Assembly (NCBI GenBank): GCA_020634895.1
Contig: JACKAV010000006.1
Location: 248,001-312,000 of the forward strand
Direction: 5' to 3'
DNA from: Anaerolineales bacterium
GTDB taxonomy: Bacteria; Chloroflexota; Anaerolineae; Anaerolineales; Villigracilaceae
Length of the DNA: 64,000 nucleotides
The position numbers and the translations under genes are program-made. Shown piece after piece: positions 1-8,053 of the stretch (its first letter is position 1; every line of letters begins with the position of its first letter). The notes below the pieces were generated by a model that worked only from the letters and a program-made list of their open reading frames with translations, searched no databases and was not told the origin of the DNA.

Positions 1-1
1 C

Positions 2-856
2 GAAGGCAGCTGCTTTACGGTGGCGCTTCCATGCCTGCCAGCGGACGAACAGGTCGATGCGATGCACGGTTCGCTGCGCACAAAGTTTCGTAAAGTGTTG
101 ATCGTTGAAGATAACCCTGTGGATGCAGAACGGTTGAACCGTTATCTTCAATCCCTGGGAATCATCCCCATGTCTCATATCGGCAGCGGAAAAATATTGG
201 AACGCATCATGGATGTAAAACCGGATTTGATCCTCCTCGATCAATACCTGCCGGGAGTCTCCGGCTGGGAGGTGTTGGATCAGTTGAAATCCAATCCCGA
301 TGCGGAACAGATTCCCGTTGTGCTGACTTCCATCACCGGCGATGAATCCCAAACCTTGAAGCAGACCGCTGATGGTTATCTTCCGAAATTGTTCACTTTG
401 GAAGATTTGCGCTCCATACTTGAAAACCTTCAAAAAACAAGGAAGGTCAAAAAAACAGTACCGGAAACCCGCGGCGACATTATTGCCACGGTCATGATCG
501 TGGACGATAACGAAGTAAATGTTGAAGTACTGACCGATTACCTGATCGCAAAAAAGTTCAGGGTTGAGTCGGCTTACAGCGGCGCGGATTTTCTTGCGCG
601 TGTGACGAAGATCCAGCCGGATATCGTAATGATGGATATTCAAATGCCCGGCATGGACGGCTTGGAAGTTATACGCCGTCTGCGCACTTTTTCCGATCGG
701 CGCCTCGCTTCCATGCCGATTATTGCCACAACCGCCCTTGCCATGCCCGGCGACCGTGAACGGTGCTTTGAGGCTGGCGCGAACGAATATGTCAGCAAAC
801 CGTTCCATTTGAAAGATGTCAATGAGTTGTTGCAGCGCATCATAAAGGAAAAATGA
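2..856 (+). CDS. Hybrid histidine kinase, C-terminal part with two receiver domains (5' truncated)
   Basis: The frame is open to the left window edge. The first residues (GSCFTVALP) look like the last strand of a histidine-kinase ATPase domain, so this is probably the tail of a hybrid kinase, not a free-standing regulator starting at the GTG at 20. Two receiver domains follow. The first has the acidic pair in VLIVEDN, a phospho-acceptor Asp in LILLDQYLPG and a Lys in YLPK. The second has VMIVDDN, Asp in IVMMDIQMPG, Thr in ATTA and Lys in YVSKPF. Both keep the residues needed for phosphorylation, so a phosphorelay is possible. There is no output domain after the second receiver. Partner and signal are unknown because the sensor part lies outside the window. 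Confidence 0.85.
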   Translation, partial: EGSCFTVALPCLPADEQVDAMHGSLRTKFRKVLIVEDNPVDAERLNRYLQSLGIIPMSHIGSGKILERIMDVKPDLILLDQYLPGVSGWEVLDQLKSNPDAEQIPVVLTSITGDESQTLKQTADGYLPKLFTLEDLRSILENLQKTRKVKKTVPETRGDIIATVMIVDDNEVNVEVLTDYLIAKKFRVESAYSGADFLARVTKIQPDIVMMDIQMPGMDGLEVIRRLRTFSDRRLASMPIIATTALAMPGDRERCFEAGANEYVSKPFHLKDVNELLQRIIKEK

Positions 857-906
857 TCTCACCCATCTTGTTGATTTGGCGGCTCAAGAATTGCCGCACT
901 CAACCA

Positions 907-934
907 TTGACTCATTTTGAGACGGTAGTAGAAT
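907..934 (+). promoter_or_regulatory. Promoter of the lysine leader/operon
   Basis: TTGACT (907-912) and TAGAAT (929-934) are separated by 16 nt. The block AACCATTGACTCATTT and the downstream CGGTAGTAGAAT recur almost unchanged before argG (6408) and lysJ (18900), so the conservation goes beyond the sigma70 boxes. Confidence 0.85.
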
Positions 935-943
935 CGCGAAAAT

Positions 944-1069
944 ATGTTTAGAGACCGAGCAAGCATTCTCATGGAGGCTAAATCCAAGCGAAAGCCCAGT
1001 TCAGCAGCTTTAGTTGCCGGATTTGGGCTCGTTTCGGTCGAACAGGAAAAAGAAAAAATAAAAGCATAG
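944..1069 (+). CDS. Lysine leader peptide (41 aa), attenuator of the lysine operon
   Basis: A short frame from ATG 944 to TAG 1067 encodes 41 residues with the cluster K-S-K-R-K-P at residues 13-18 (codons 980-997) and a Lys-rich tail. The start is only 9 nt after the -10 box, has no Shine-Dalgarno, and probably lies on an almost leaderless mRNA. The sequence just after the Lys codons (AGCCCA, 993-998) can pair with TGGGCT (1024-1029). This hairpin encloses TTGCCGGAT (1014-1022), which can instead pair with ATCCGGTAA (1114-1122) in the terminator. A ribosome stalled on the Lys codons would cover AGCCCA and favour antitermination. The downstream genes make lysine, which fits. Function is inferred from architecture. 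Confidence 0.8.
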   Translation: MFRDRASILMEAKSKRKPSSAALVAGFGLVSVEQEKEKIKA

Positions 1070-1108
1070 CGTCTTGCTGGGCTTGTTGTACCTGTTTATG
1101 TATCCAGA

Positions 1109-1138
1109 ACGCCATCCGGTAACGGGTGGCGTTTTTTT
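1109..1138 (+). terminator. Attenuator terminator before homocitrate synthase
   Basis: ACGCCATCCG / CGGGTGGCGT form a 10-bp stem with one G-U pair and a GTAA loop, followed by seven T. It ends 26 nt before the homocitrate synthase start, so it can only act on transcription coming from the leader promoter or upstream. Confidence 0.85.
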
Positions 1139-1164
1139 ATTTAAATTTTTCTCAAGGAGAAAAT

Positions 1165-2547
1165 ATGCTTGAAATTTTAGATACAACATTGAGGGAAGGC
1201 GAACAGACGCCTTACGTCAATTTCACCATAGATGAAAAAATAGAGATCGCGAAGATGCTCGATCGTGTGGGCGTGGATATGATCGAAGCGGGCGACCCAT
1301 CCGTTTCGAATAATGTAGCGGCAGCGATAAAGCGCATCGCCTCTCTCGGACTTCGGGCTGAGATCGTCGCCCATAGCATTGCCTCACGCTCAGGCATTGA
1401 CCGTGCCAAATCCTGCGGGGCAGACCGTGTGGCGATCTTCTACGCCACCTCACAGATCCATCTCGACGCGAAACTGCACAAGACCCATGACGAAGCAATT
1501 CGTATCATTACCGAGCACGTTGCCTACGCCCGCAGCCTTGGCTTGAAAGTCCGTTACACGCCGGAAGATGCCACCCGCACCGACTTTGAGTTTTTGGTTC
1601 AGGTGTGTAATGCTGCCATTCAGGCAGGCGCAGACCGCATCAGCTTTGCCGATACGCTGGGCATAATGCAGCCGCATGATTTCCATGAACGGGTGGAAGC
1701 GCTTCGCGGGAGATTGCTGCCCTGCAAAATTGACCTGCACTGCCACAACGACTATGGTCTCGCGCTGGCGAATGCAATGGCAGGCATCCGCGCCGGAGCG
1801 GATTGCATCCACACCACGGTCAATGGGATGGGAGAGCGCACCGGCATCCCTGACCTCGTGGAGACTGTGGTCGCTTTTCATAATCTCGAAACCGAAACAA
1901 AATTCAACCTTGAACCACTGGTGAATCTTTCCGGTTATCTGGAAAGAACCTCGGGCTTTTTTATAGCAGCCAACAAACCCATTACCGGGCAGAACGCATT
2001 CAGCCACAAAAGCGGAGTCCACACCAATGGCGTATTGAAAGACCCCCGTACGTACGAACCGTTCGACCCGGTGGTGATCGGCCGCGAGCGCAAGATCGTC
2101 ATTGACAAATACACGGGGAAAACGGCGGTTGCTGCCCGGCTTGACGAATACGGCATCGAAGTCAGCGCGGCGGAGTTGGAAGTGATCGTCACCCGTATCA
2201 AGAACATTGGCGATCAGCGCAAACAATTATTCGATGCCGATATTTTGGAGATCGCCGAACAGGTGACCGGGCGCGAGATCGATGTCATTCCGCACGATAT
2301 CAACGCGATCATCATGCTGGAGGTTGAATCGCATGTATACACCTCGTCGGTGGTGCGCCGCTTGCGAAGTTTTGAAAATGTTTCACATATCTATGAGACA
2401 ACCGGCGACTACGATATCAGCGCCTTTGCCAATGCTGAGAATATGGCGGCGTTGAATAATCTCATCGAAGAGATCCGCACAGTGACAGGTGTCAAACGCA
2501 CCGAGACGCGAATGGTCTTGAAAAAATACAACGGAAATAACAAGTAA
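1165..2547 (+). CDS. Homocitrate synthase with C-terminal RAM-like domain
   Basis: First step of the alpha-aminoadipate (AAA) lysine pathway: acetyl-CoA plus 2-oxoglutarate gives homocitrate. The 460-aa protein starts at ATG 1165 behind AAGGAG. Residues 1-280 form a DRE-TIM barrel: DTTLREGEQTP near the start, metal-binding HCHNDYG, and GMGERTG. HKSGVHTNG follows. From about residue 375 a domain with the Lrp/AsnC ligand-binding (RAM) pattern is attached, including a TGDYD motif. Thermus-type homocitrate synthases lack this tail, while RAM tails are known in some archaeal ones. I infer allosteric sensing of lysine. The neighbours homoaconitase, homoisocitrate dehydrogenase and lysX, plus the Lys-codon leader, separate it from isopropylmalate or citramalate synthases, which are present elsewhere in the window. 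Confidence 0.88.
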   Translation: MLEILDTTLREGEQTPYVNFTIDEKIEIAKMLDRVGVDMIEAGDPSVSNNVAAAIKRIASLGLRAEIVAHSIASRSGIDRAKSCGADRVAIFYATSQIHLDAKLHKTHDEAIRIITEHVAYARSLGLKVRYTPEDATRTDFEFLVQVCNAAIQAGADRISFADTLGIMQPHDFHERVEALRGRLLPCKIDLHCHNDYGLALANAMAGIRAGADCIHTTVNGMGERTGIPDLVETVVAFHNLETETKFNLEPLVNLSGYLERTSGFFIAANKPITGQNAFSHKSGVHTNGVLKDPRTYEPFDPVVIGRERKIVIDKYTGKTAVAARLDEYGIEVSAAELEVIVTRIKNIGDQRKQLFDADILEIAEQVTGREIDVIPHDINAIIMLEVESHVYTSSVVRRLRSFENVSHIYETTGDYDISAFANAENMAALNNLIEEIRTVTGVKRTETRMVLKKYNGNNK

Positions 2548-2567
2548 GGGCGGATCGCGATCCGCCC
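2548..2567. repeat. Perfect 20-bp palindrome in the homocitrate synthase-homoaconitase gap
   Basis: GGGCGGATCG is followed directly by its reverse complement CGATCCGCCC. It lies just after the stop codon and 15 nt before the next start. It resembles the GGGGCG-rich repeat family found at 9674, 32402 and 51723, probably as a short member. Confidence 0.6.
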
Positions 2568-2582
2568 CAACAAGGAGAACTT

Positions 2583-3830
2583 ATGGGCACATTAGTTGAA
2601 GAGATTTTTTCCCGCAAAGCGGGACGACCTGTGCAGGCAGGTGAAATTTTGCTTTTGGATGTGGACTACATCATGAGTCACGACAACACCACGCCTTTAG
2701 CCATCAAAGCATTCCGCGAGATCGGCAAACCAATTCACGACAAGAACCGCATTGTCTTGCATCTCGACCACGCCTACCCGGCTCCAAATGTATTGGCGGC
2801 AGAGAATCACAAGAAGATCATTGAGTTTGTGGGCGAGCAGGGACTTCCGCACTTTTTCAGGCAGGGTGTTTGCCATCAGGTGATGATCGAAGAAGGATTC
2901 ATCACACCCGGCGCTGTCGTTATCGGCGCGGACTCTCACTCGAACACCTACGGCGCGATGGGTGCGTTCGGCGCGGGACTTGGTTCGACGGAGATTGCCG
3001 TTGCATGGGTGACAGGCAAATGCTGGTTCAAAGTGCCTGAGACGATCCGTGTTGAATTGACGGGCGAGGCACAACATGGTGTCTATGCCAAGGATGTGAT
3101 GATTTACATTGCAGGTAAGTTAGGCATGGACGGCGGCACATACCGTTCGGTGGAGTTTGGCGGCGAATACATTCGTAACCTGCCGATGAACGAACGCATC
3201 GTCTTCCCGAACATGTCCACGGAGATCGGCGCCAAGTGCGGATTAATAGAAGCAGACGAGGTGACGATCCAATACCTCGAAACGCAGACTCCGGCTCAAG
3301 GTCCGTTTGAGGCGTTTGGTCCGGTGAATCCGCGCTATGAACGCGTTGTCGAAATTGACGTCTCGCAGATCGCGCCGCAGGTGGCTTGTCATCCCGATGT
3401 GGATAACGTCAAGCCGTTGGAGGAAGTCAAAGGCTTGGAAGTGAATGAGGTCTACATTGGCACATGCACGAACGCGCGTTATGAAGACCTTGAGATCGTG
3501 GCGAACATGCTCAAGGGGAAGCAGGTGAATCCGCTGACGCGTGTGATCGTCACGCCAGCCAGCCAGCGCATTTACAAGAAGGCAATGCAGAACGGGTTGA
3601 TTGATATCTTGCTGGACGCAGGCTGCACAGTGACCGGCACCGGCTGCGGCGCATGCATTGGTCGCCACGGCGGAATCCTTGCGGCGGGTGAGCGCGCGTT
3701 GACTACGATGAATCGCAACTTCATCGGTCGCATGGGAAGTCCGCTTGCGGAGATCTATCTGGCGAGCCCGGCAACCGCGGCAGCAACGGCGTTGACAGGT
3801 CGCATCACTGACCCGAGAGAATATCTATAA
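2583..3830 (+). CDS. Homoaconitase large subunit (LysT/HacA type)
   Basis: Aconitase-superfamily [4Fe-4S] hydro-lyase for homocitrate to homoisocitrate conversion in the AAA pathway. The 415-aa protein starts at ATG 2583 behind AAGGAG. Cluster ligands are visible as Cys in TCTNARYED and the pair in GCGACIGRHGG. GADSHSNTYGAMG is the substrate/cluster region. The length and stand-alone large/small subunit layout match the LeuC/LysT/HacA group. A separate LeuC lies at 28700 in the leucine operon, and this copy sits between homocitrate synthase and homoisocitrate dehydrogenase, so the homoaconitase role is assigned mainly by context. Confidence 0.86.
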   Translation: MGTLVEEIFSRKAGRPVQAGEILLLDVDYIMSHDNTTPLAIKAFREIGKPIHDKNRIVLHLDHAYPAPNVLAAENHKKIIEFVGEQGLPHFFRQGVCHQVMIEEGFITPGAVVIGADSHSNTYGAMGAFGAGLGSTEIAVAWVTGKCWFKVPETIRVELTGEAQHGVYAKDVMIYIAGKLGMDGGTYRSVEFGGEYIRNLPMNERIVFPNMSTEIGAKCGLIEADEVTIQYLETQTPAQGPFEAFGPVNPRYERVVEIDVSQIAPQVACHPDVDNVKPLEEVKGLEVNEVYIGTCTNARYEDLEIVANMLKGKQVNPLTRVIVTPASQRIYKKAMQNGLIDILLDAGCTVTGTGCGACIGRHGGILAAGERALTTMNRNFIGRMGSPLAEIYLASPATAAATALTGRITDPREYL

Positions 3831-3841
3831 CCACGAAGGAG

Positions 3842-3892
3842 CACAAAGTGTCACAAAGGTTTTTACTTTGTGTACCTTCGTGACACTTTGTG
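3842..3892. repeat. Inverted repeat between homoaconitase subunits
   Basis: CACAAAGTGTCAC (3842-3854) pairs with GTGACACTTTGTG (3880-3892), giving a 13-bp stem. There is no T-run, so a terminator inside the operon is unlikely. The CACAAAG/CTTTGTG style is like the CACAGAG/CTCTGTG element at 34538-34594. Confidence 0.65.
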
Positions 3893-3913
3893 GTGCAAAA
3901 AGGAAAATAAAAC

Positions 3914-4423
3914 ATGAGCAAAGCATGGACATTTGGTGAAAACTTAAATACAGACGAGATCATCCCCGGGCGTTTCAACATTACGATTGACCCGCTCGAA
4001 TTGGCGAAGAATGTTTTTTGTGAGATCAAACCTGAATATGCAAAGAACGTTCAACCCGGCGACATCATCATTGGCGGACAAAATTTTGGCTGCGGCTCTT
4101 CGCGTGAGCATGCGCCGATCGCCATCAAAGGTTCGAAGGCAAAATGCGTCATTGCTCCGTCTTTCGCGCGCATCTTTTTTCGCAACGCCATCAACATCGG
4201 CTTGCCGATTCTTGAATGCCCCGAAGCCGCGGCGGATATCACCGAAGGCGATGATGTGGATGTGAATCTTTCCACCGGTGAAATTTTCAACCGCACCAAC
4301 GGACATCAATATCAGGCTCGTCCGCTGCCCGATTTCGTTTTGAAGATCGCAGAAGCAGGCGGTATTGTGAACTTTCTCAAAGAACATGATATTGAAGAGT
4401 TAATGATGAATGCAGAAGGATGA
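3914..4423 (+). CDS. Homoaconitase small subunit (LysU/HacB type)
   Basis: Swivelling small subunit of the homoaconitase, partner of the gene at 2583. The 169-aa protein begins MSKAWTFGENLNTDEIIPG and has the family signature NFGCGSSREHAP near residue 57, which closes over the active site. The residues after this motif (IAIKG) differ from the leucine paralog at 30186 (WALTS), in line with a different substrate. The gene ends 10 nt before the homoisocitrate dehydrogenase start. Confidence 0.86.
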   Translation: MSKAWTFGENLNTDEIIPGRFNITIDPLELAKNVFCEIKPEYAKNVQPGDIIIGGQNFGCGSSREHAPIAIKGSKAKCVIAPSFARIFFRNAINIGLPILECPEAAADITEGDDVDVNLSTGEIFNRTNGHQYQARPLPDFVLKIAEAGGIVNFLKEHDIEELMMNAEG

Positions 4424-4433
4424 ATGATGAATT

Positions 4434-5432
4434 ATGAATTATCGGATTTGCCTTCTTCCCGGTGATGGGATCGGACCTGAAGTGATCGCGGCGGCGAAAG
4501 ATGTATTGACCGCGCTTCCCATTGAATGGGACTTTACCGAATACGGCATTGGCTTTGGAGAATATCAACGCTCAGGCTCACCCCTGCCTGATTCAACACT
4601 TCAAGCCATTCGCCAAGCTGACGCCGCTCTCTTCGGCGCAGTGACCACGCCGCCGAATATTCCCAATTACTTCTCGCCCGTCGTGCGGATGCGCCAGTCG
4701 CTGGACCTGTATGCCAACCTGCGCCCGAACCGGTCGATTCAACATCCGTCTTCTCGCCCTAGCATTGACCTGCTCATCGTCCGCGAGAACACAGAGGGTT
4801 TGTATTCAGGCATTGAACATACGGACGAAGACGGCAATCGCGCTGTGACAGAACGAGTCATCACCCGCAAAGGCTCCGAGCGGATCATCCATAAGGCGTT
4901 TGATATGGCACGCCAGCAGGGACGCAAGTCTGTGCATGTGGTTCATAAGGCGAATGTCCTTCGCCAAACTGACGGGTTGTTTCGAGCCGTGGCATTGGAA
5001 GTGGCTCAAGATTATTCGGACATCAGCATGAACGAAATGCTCGTGGATACCTGCGCGATGGAACTTGTCCGCGCGCCGGAGCAATTTGAGGTGATTGTCA
5101 CCACCAATTTGTTCGGCGACATCCTTAGCGACGAAGCCTGCATGTTCGTTGGCGGGTTGGGCGTGGCGGCGTCCGGCAACATCGGCGCGGATGCGGCGGT
5201 CTTCGAACCGGTTCACGGCAGCGCCCCGACTTTGGTCGGCACGGGCAAGGCAAACCCTGTGGCAACTTTCTTTGCCGCCGTAATGATGCTGGATCACTTA
5301 GGCGAAACTGAATCTGCTGGAAGATTGAGAAAAGCCGTAGAAAGTTGTATAGCAAATAATGAGACCACGCCCGACTTGGGCGGGTCATTGACGACAAGCG
5401 AAGTGACAAAAAAAGTTATTCAAAAACTGTAA
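4434..5432 (+). CDS. Homoisocitrate dehydrogenase (isocitrate/isopropylmalate dehydrogenase family)
   Basis: Oxidative decarboxylation of homoisocitrate to 2-oxoadipate, NAD(P)-dependent. The 332-aa protein has LPGDGIGPEV at the N terminus, the substrate-binding segment RMRQSLDLYANLRP, VRENTEGLYSGIEH, and the metal site NLFGDILSDE. GSAPTLVGTGKANP marks the cofactor region. Its shorter length and NTEGLYSG differ from the LeuB at 32487 (354 aa, ELTGGLYFG). The operon position supports the homoisocitrate role; broader activity on isocitrate or isopropylmalate cannot be excluded from sequence. Confidence 0.85.
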   Translation: MNYRICLLPGDGIGPEVIAAAKDVLTALPIEWDFTEYGIGFGEYQRSGSPLPDSTLQAIRQADAALFGAVTTPPNIPNYFSPVVRMRQSLDLYANLRPNRSIQHPSSRPSIDLLIVRENTEGLYSGIEHTDEDGNRAVTERVITRKGSERIIHKAFDMARQQGRKSVHVVHKANVLRQTDGLFRAVALEVAQDYSDISMNEMLVDTCAMELVRAPEQFEVIVTTNLFGDILSDEACMFVGGLGVAASGNIGADAAVFEPVHGSAPTLVGTGKANPVATFFAAVMMLDHLGETESAGRLRKAVESCIANNETTPDLGGSLTTSEVTKKVIQKL

Positions 5433-5436
5433 CCAT

Positions 5437-5504
5437 GTCATGCTGAGCGTCAGCGAAGCATCTCTTAGATAATTGTAGAGATCCTTCGCTAGCGCTCAGG
5501 GTGA
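5437..5504. repeat. Intergenic palindromic repeat (GTCATGCTGAGCG family)
   Basis: GTCATGCTGAGCG at the left end and CGCTCAGGGTGAC at the right end form long imperfect arms, with GAAGCATCTC and GAGATCCTTC as inner arms. It fills the gap between homoisocitrate dehydrogenase and lysX. No T-run follows. Confidence 0.7.
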
Positions 5505-5520
5505 CGGTATGGAGAATCAT

Positions 5521-6366
<846 letters not shown>

Positions 6367-6407
6367 TTACCTTTCGGGATGATCGAAAATCGATTTTGGC
6401 AAAACCA

Positions 6408-6435
6408 TTGACTCATTTCGTATCGGTAGTAGAAT
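6408..6435 (+). promoter_or_regulatory. Promoter of the argG leader/operon
   Basis: TTGACT (6408-6413) and TAGAAT (6430-6435) are 16 nt apart, within the same extended block (ACCATTGACTCATTT, then CGGTAGTAGAATTGCG) seen at 907 and 18900. Confidence 0.85.
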
Positions 6436-6443
6436 TGCGCGAA

Positions 6444-6542
6444 ATGTTCACCCTGTTTGTACTGCCTCGTACACGTCGTCCCGAACCCACTTCCCAGAGA
6501 AGGTTGGGAGCTTTTCGTTTGGATGACGCGAGCGTGAACTGA
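6444..6542 (+). CDS. Arginine leader peptide 1 (32 aa), attenuator of argG operon
   Basis: The frame starts at ATG 6444, 8 nt after the -10 box and without a ribosome binding site, and ends at TGA 6540. It has Arg at residues 9, 11, 12, 19, 20 and 25, with core R-T-R-R-P at 9-13. The codons CGTCGTCC (6474-6481) can pair with GGATGACG (6521-6528). This hairpin encloses GAGAAGG (6497-6503), which can alternatively pair with CCTTCTC (6573-6579) in the terminator. The layout and the downstream argG and argH genes point to arginine-responsive ribosome-mediated attenuation. Confidence 0.82.
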   Translation: MFTLFVLPRTRRPEPTSQRRLGAFRLDDASVN

Positions 6543-6563
6543 CACACGGTATAAGTCAACCAA

Positions 6564-6595
6564 AACAGCCCTCCTTCTCGGAGGGCTGTTTTTTT
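6564..6595 (+). terminator. Attenuator terminator before argG
   Basis: An 11-bp perfect stem AACAGCCCTCC / GGAGGGCTGTT with loop TTCTC is followed by a T-run. It lies downstream of the Arg leader peptide and about 93 nt before the argG start. Confidence 0.88.
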
Positions 6596-6687
6596 ATTTT
6601 GGAATCTGGAAGTTCTACTTCCGCGGTTTCAGAAACAAAAATAATTCCCAAAGTAAAACTTTGGGAGACCAAAATCAAGGAGTAAAA

Positions 6688-7959
6688 ATGAGTCCAAAGT
6701 CAAAACCTAGTATCAAGAAAGTTGTCCTCGCCTATTCGGGCGGCTTGGACACGTCCGTGATCGTGCCGTGGTTGAAGGAGAACTACGGTTGTGAAGTAGT
6801 CTGCTTTTGTGCAGATGTGGGGCAGGGTGATGAAGACCTGGCGGGGCTGGAAGAAAAAGCAATTAAGAGCGGTGCGAACGAATTCGTCATTCATGATATG
6901 AAGGAGGAATTCGTCAGCGATTATCTTTTCCCGATGCTCAAGGCGGGGGCGGTGTATGAGCATAAGTATTTATTGGGCACATCGGTTGCCCGTCCTTTGA
7001 TCGCAAAACATCTTGTAGACGTTGCCCACCAAACCGGTGCGGATGCCATTGCTCATGGCGCGACAGGCAAGGGTAACGACCAGGTCCGCTTCGAGTTGAC
7101 AGTCATGGCGCTCGACCCGCGTCTCGCGGTCATCGCCCCGTGGCGCGAGTGGGATATCCGCTCGCGTGAAGATGCGATCGCTTACGCTGCAAAACACAAC
7201 GTCCCTGTGACCGCGACGGTCAAATCCATTTATTCGCGCGACTCAAATCTTTGGCATCTTTCGCACGAAGGCGGCTTGCTCGAAGACCCGTGGAACGAAC
7301 CCGAAGAGAGCATGTATCAAATGTCCACTTCGCCGGAGAATGCGCCCGAACAAGCCGAATACGTCGAGATCGAATTCGAAGGCGGCGACCCTGTGGCGGT
7401 CAACGGCGAAAAGATGTCGCCCGCGAAGATCGTCTCCACGCTCAATGCCATCGGCGGAAATCACGGCATCGGTCGCGTTGACCTCGTGGAGAATCGTCTC
7501 GTTGGGATGAAATCTCACGGCGTCTATGAAACTCCCGGCGGCGCAATTCTGCTTTACGCTCACCGCGAACTTGAGTCGCTCGTTCTTGATCGCGAAACTC
7601 TTCAATACAAACAGGTCATTGCTGTCAAATACGCTGAACTCACTTACAACGGACTTTGGTTCACGCCGTTGCGCGAAGCGCTCGATGCCTTCGTCAACTC
7701 CACGCAGGGACCTGTCACTGGAACCGTGCGCCTCAAACTTTATAAAGGCAACATCATCAGCGCCGGGCGCAAATCAAAGTTCAGCCTCTACCGCGAAGAT
7801 TTCGCCACCTTTGGTCAGGAAGATGTTTACGACCAGAGCCACGCCGAAGGCTTTATCCGCTTGTATGGTCTCAGCCTGAAAGTCCGCGCACTCAACGGCT
7901 TGCCCGTTTCCGGTCTCGATATGCCCAAGCCGGATTACTCGAAGTTCAAGAGAGACTGA
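6688..7959 (+). CDS. argG: Argininosuccinate synthase
   Basis: Joins citrulline and aspartate with ATP to form argininosuccinate. ATG 6688 is chosen over the upstream in-frame TTG at 6661 because of AAGGAG 7 nt before it. The 423-aa protein has the PP-loop AYSGGLDTSV near the N terminus, then GTSVARPLIAK, AHGATGKGNDQVRFE and SIYSRDSNLWHLSHE, all typical of ArgG. It is the first enzyme gene after the Arg leader and is followed by argH. No ornithine carbamoyltransferase (argF) lies in the window, so citrulline must be made by a gene elsewhere. Confidence 0.95.
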   Translation: MSPKSKPSIKKVVLAYSGGLDTSVIVPWLKENYGCEVVCFCADVGQGDEDLAGLEEKAIKSGANEFVIHDMKEEFVSDYLFPMLKAGAVYEHKYLLGTSVARPLIAKHLVDVAHQTGADAIAHGATGKGNDQVRFELTVMALDPRLAVIAPWREWDIRSREDAIAYAAKHNVPVTATVKSIYSRDSNLWHLSHEGGLLEDPWNEPEESMYQMSTSPENAPEQAEYVEIEFEGGDPVAVNGEKMSPAKIVSTLNAIGGNHGIGRVDLVENRLVGMKSHGVYETPGGAILLYAHRELESLVLDRETLQYKQVIAVKYAELTYNGLWFTPLREALDAFVNSTQGPVTGTVRLKLYKGNIISAGRKSKFSLYREDFATFGQEDVYDQSHAEGFIRLYGLSLKVRALNGLPVSGLDMPKPDYSKFKRD

Positions 7960-7975
7960 TTCTCTCCCTCATCCC

Positions 7976-8037
7976 CAGCCCTTCCCCCGAAAGGGGAAGG
8001 GAGTCCCCTCTCCAACGGGAGAGGGGTAGGGTGAGGG
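7976..8037. repeat. Palindromic repeat (CCCTCA...TGAGGG family) between argG and argH
   Basis: Two hairpins, CCCTTCCCC/GGGGAAGGG and CCCCTCTCC/GGGAGAGGGG, are enclosed by CCCTCA and TGAGGG. A closely related copy lies inside argH at 8488-8565, with others in lysK (20485) and before nuoC (60041). Confidence 0.8.
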
Positions 8038-8053
8038 CGAAAGGAGACACCAC

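Noticed and set aside
909..915. TGACTCA in the Lys and Arg promoters equals the yeast Gcn4 site
   Set aside because: It overlaps the bacterial -35 box; the similarity to a eukaryotic amino-acid control site is coincidental.
857..1164. Lysine riboswitch or T-box before the lysine operon
   Set aside because: No L-box core and no T-box sequence is visible; the short Lys-rich frame and simple helices explain the region better.
1450..2226. 258-codon minus-strand frame opposite homocitrate synthase, and 25483-26550 opposite ilvC
   Set aside because: Antisense shadows of well-supported genes.
7976..8037. Terminator between argG and argH
   Set aside because: Hairpins lack a following T-run and belong to a dispersed repeat family also found inside coding regions.
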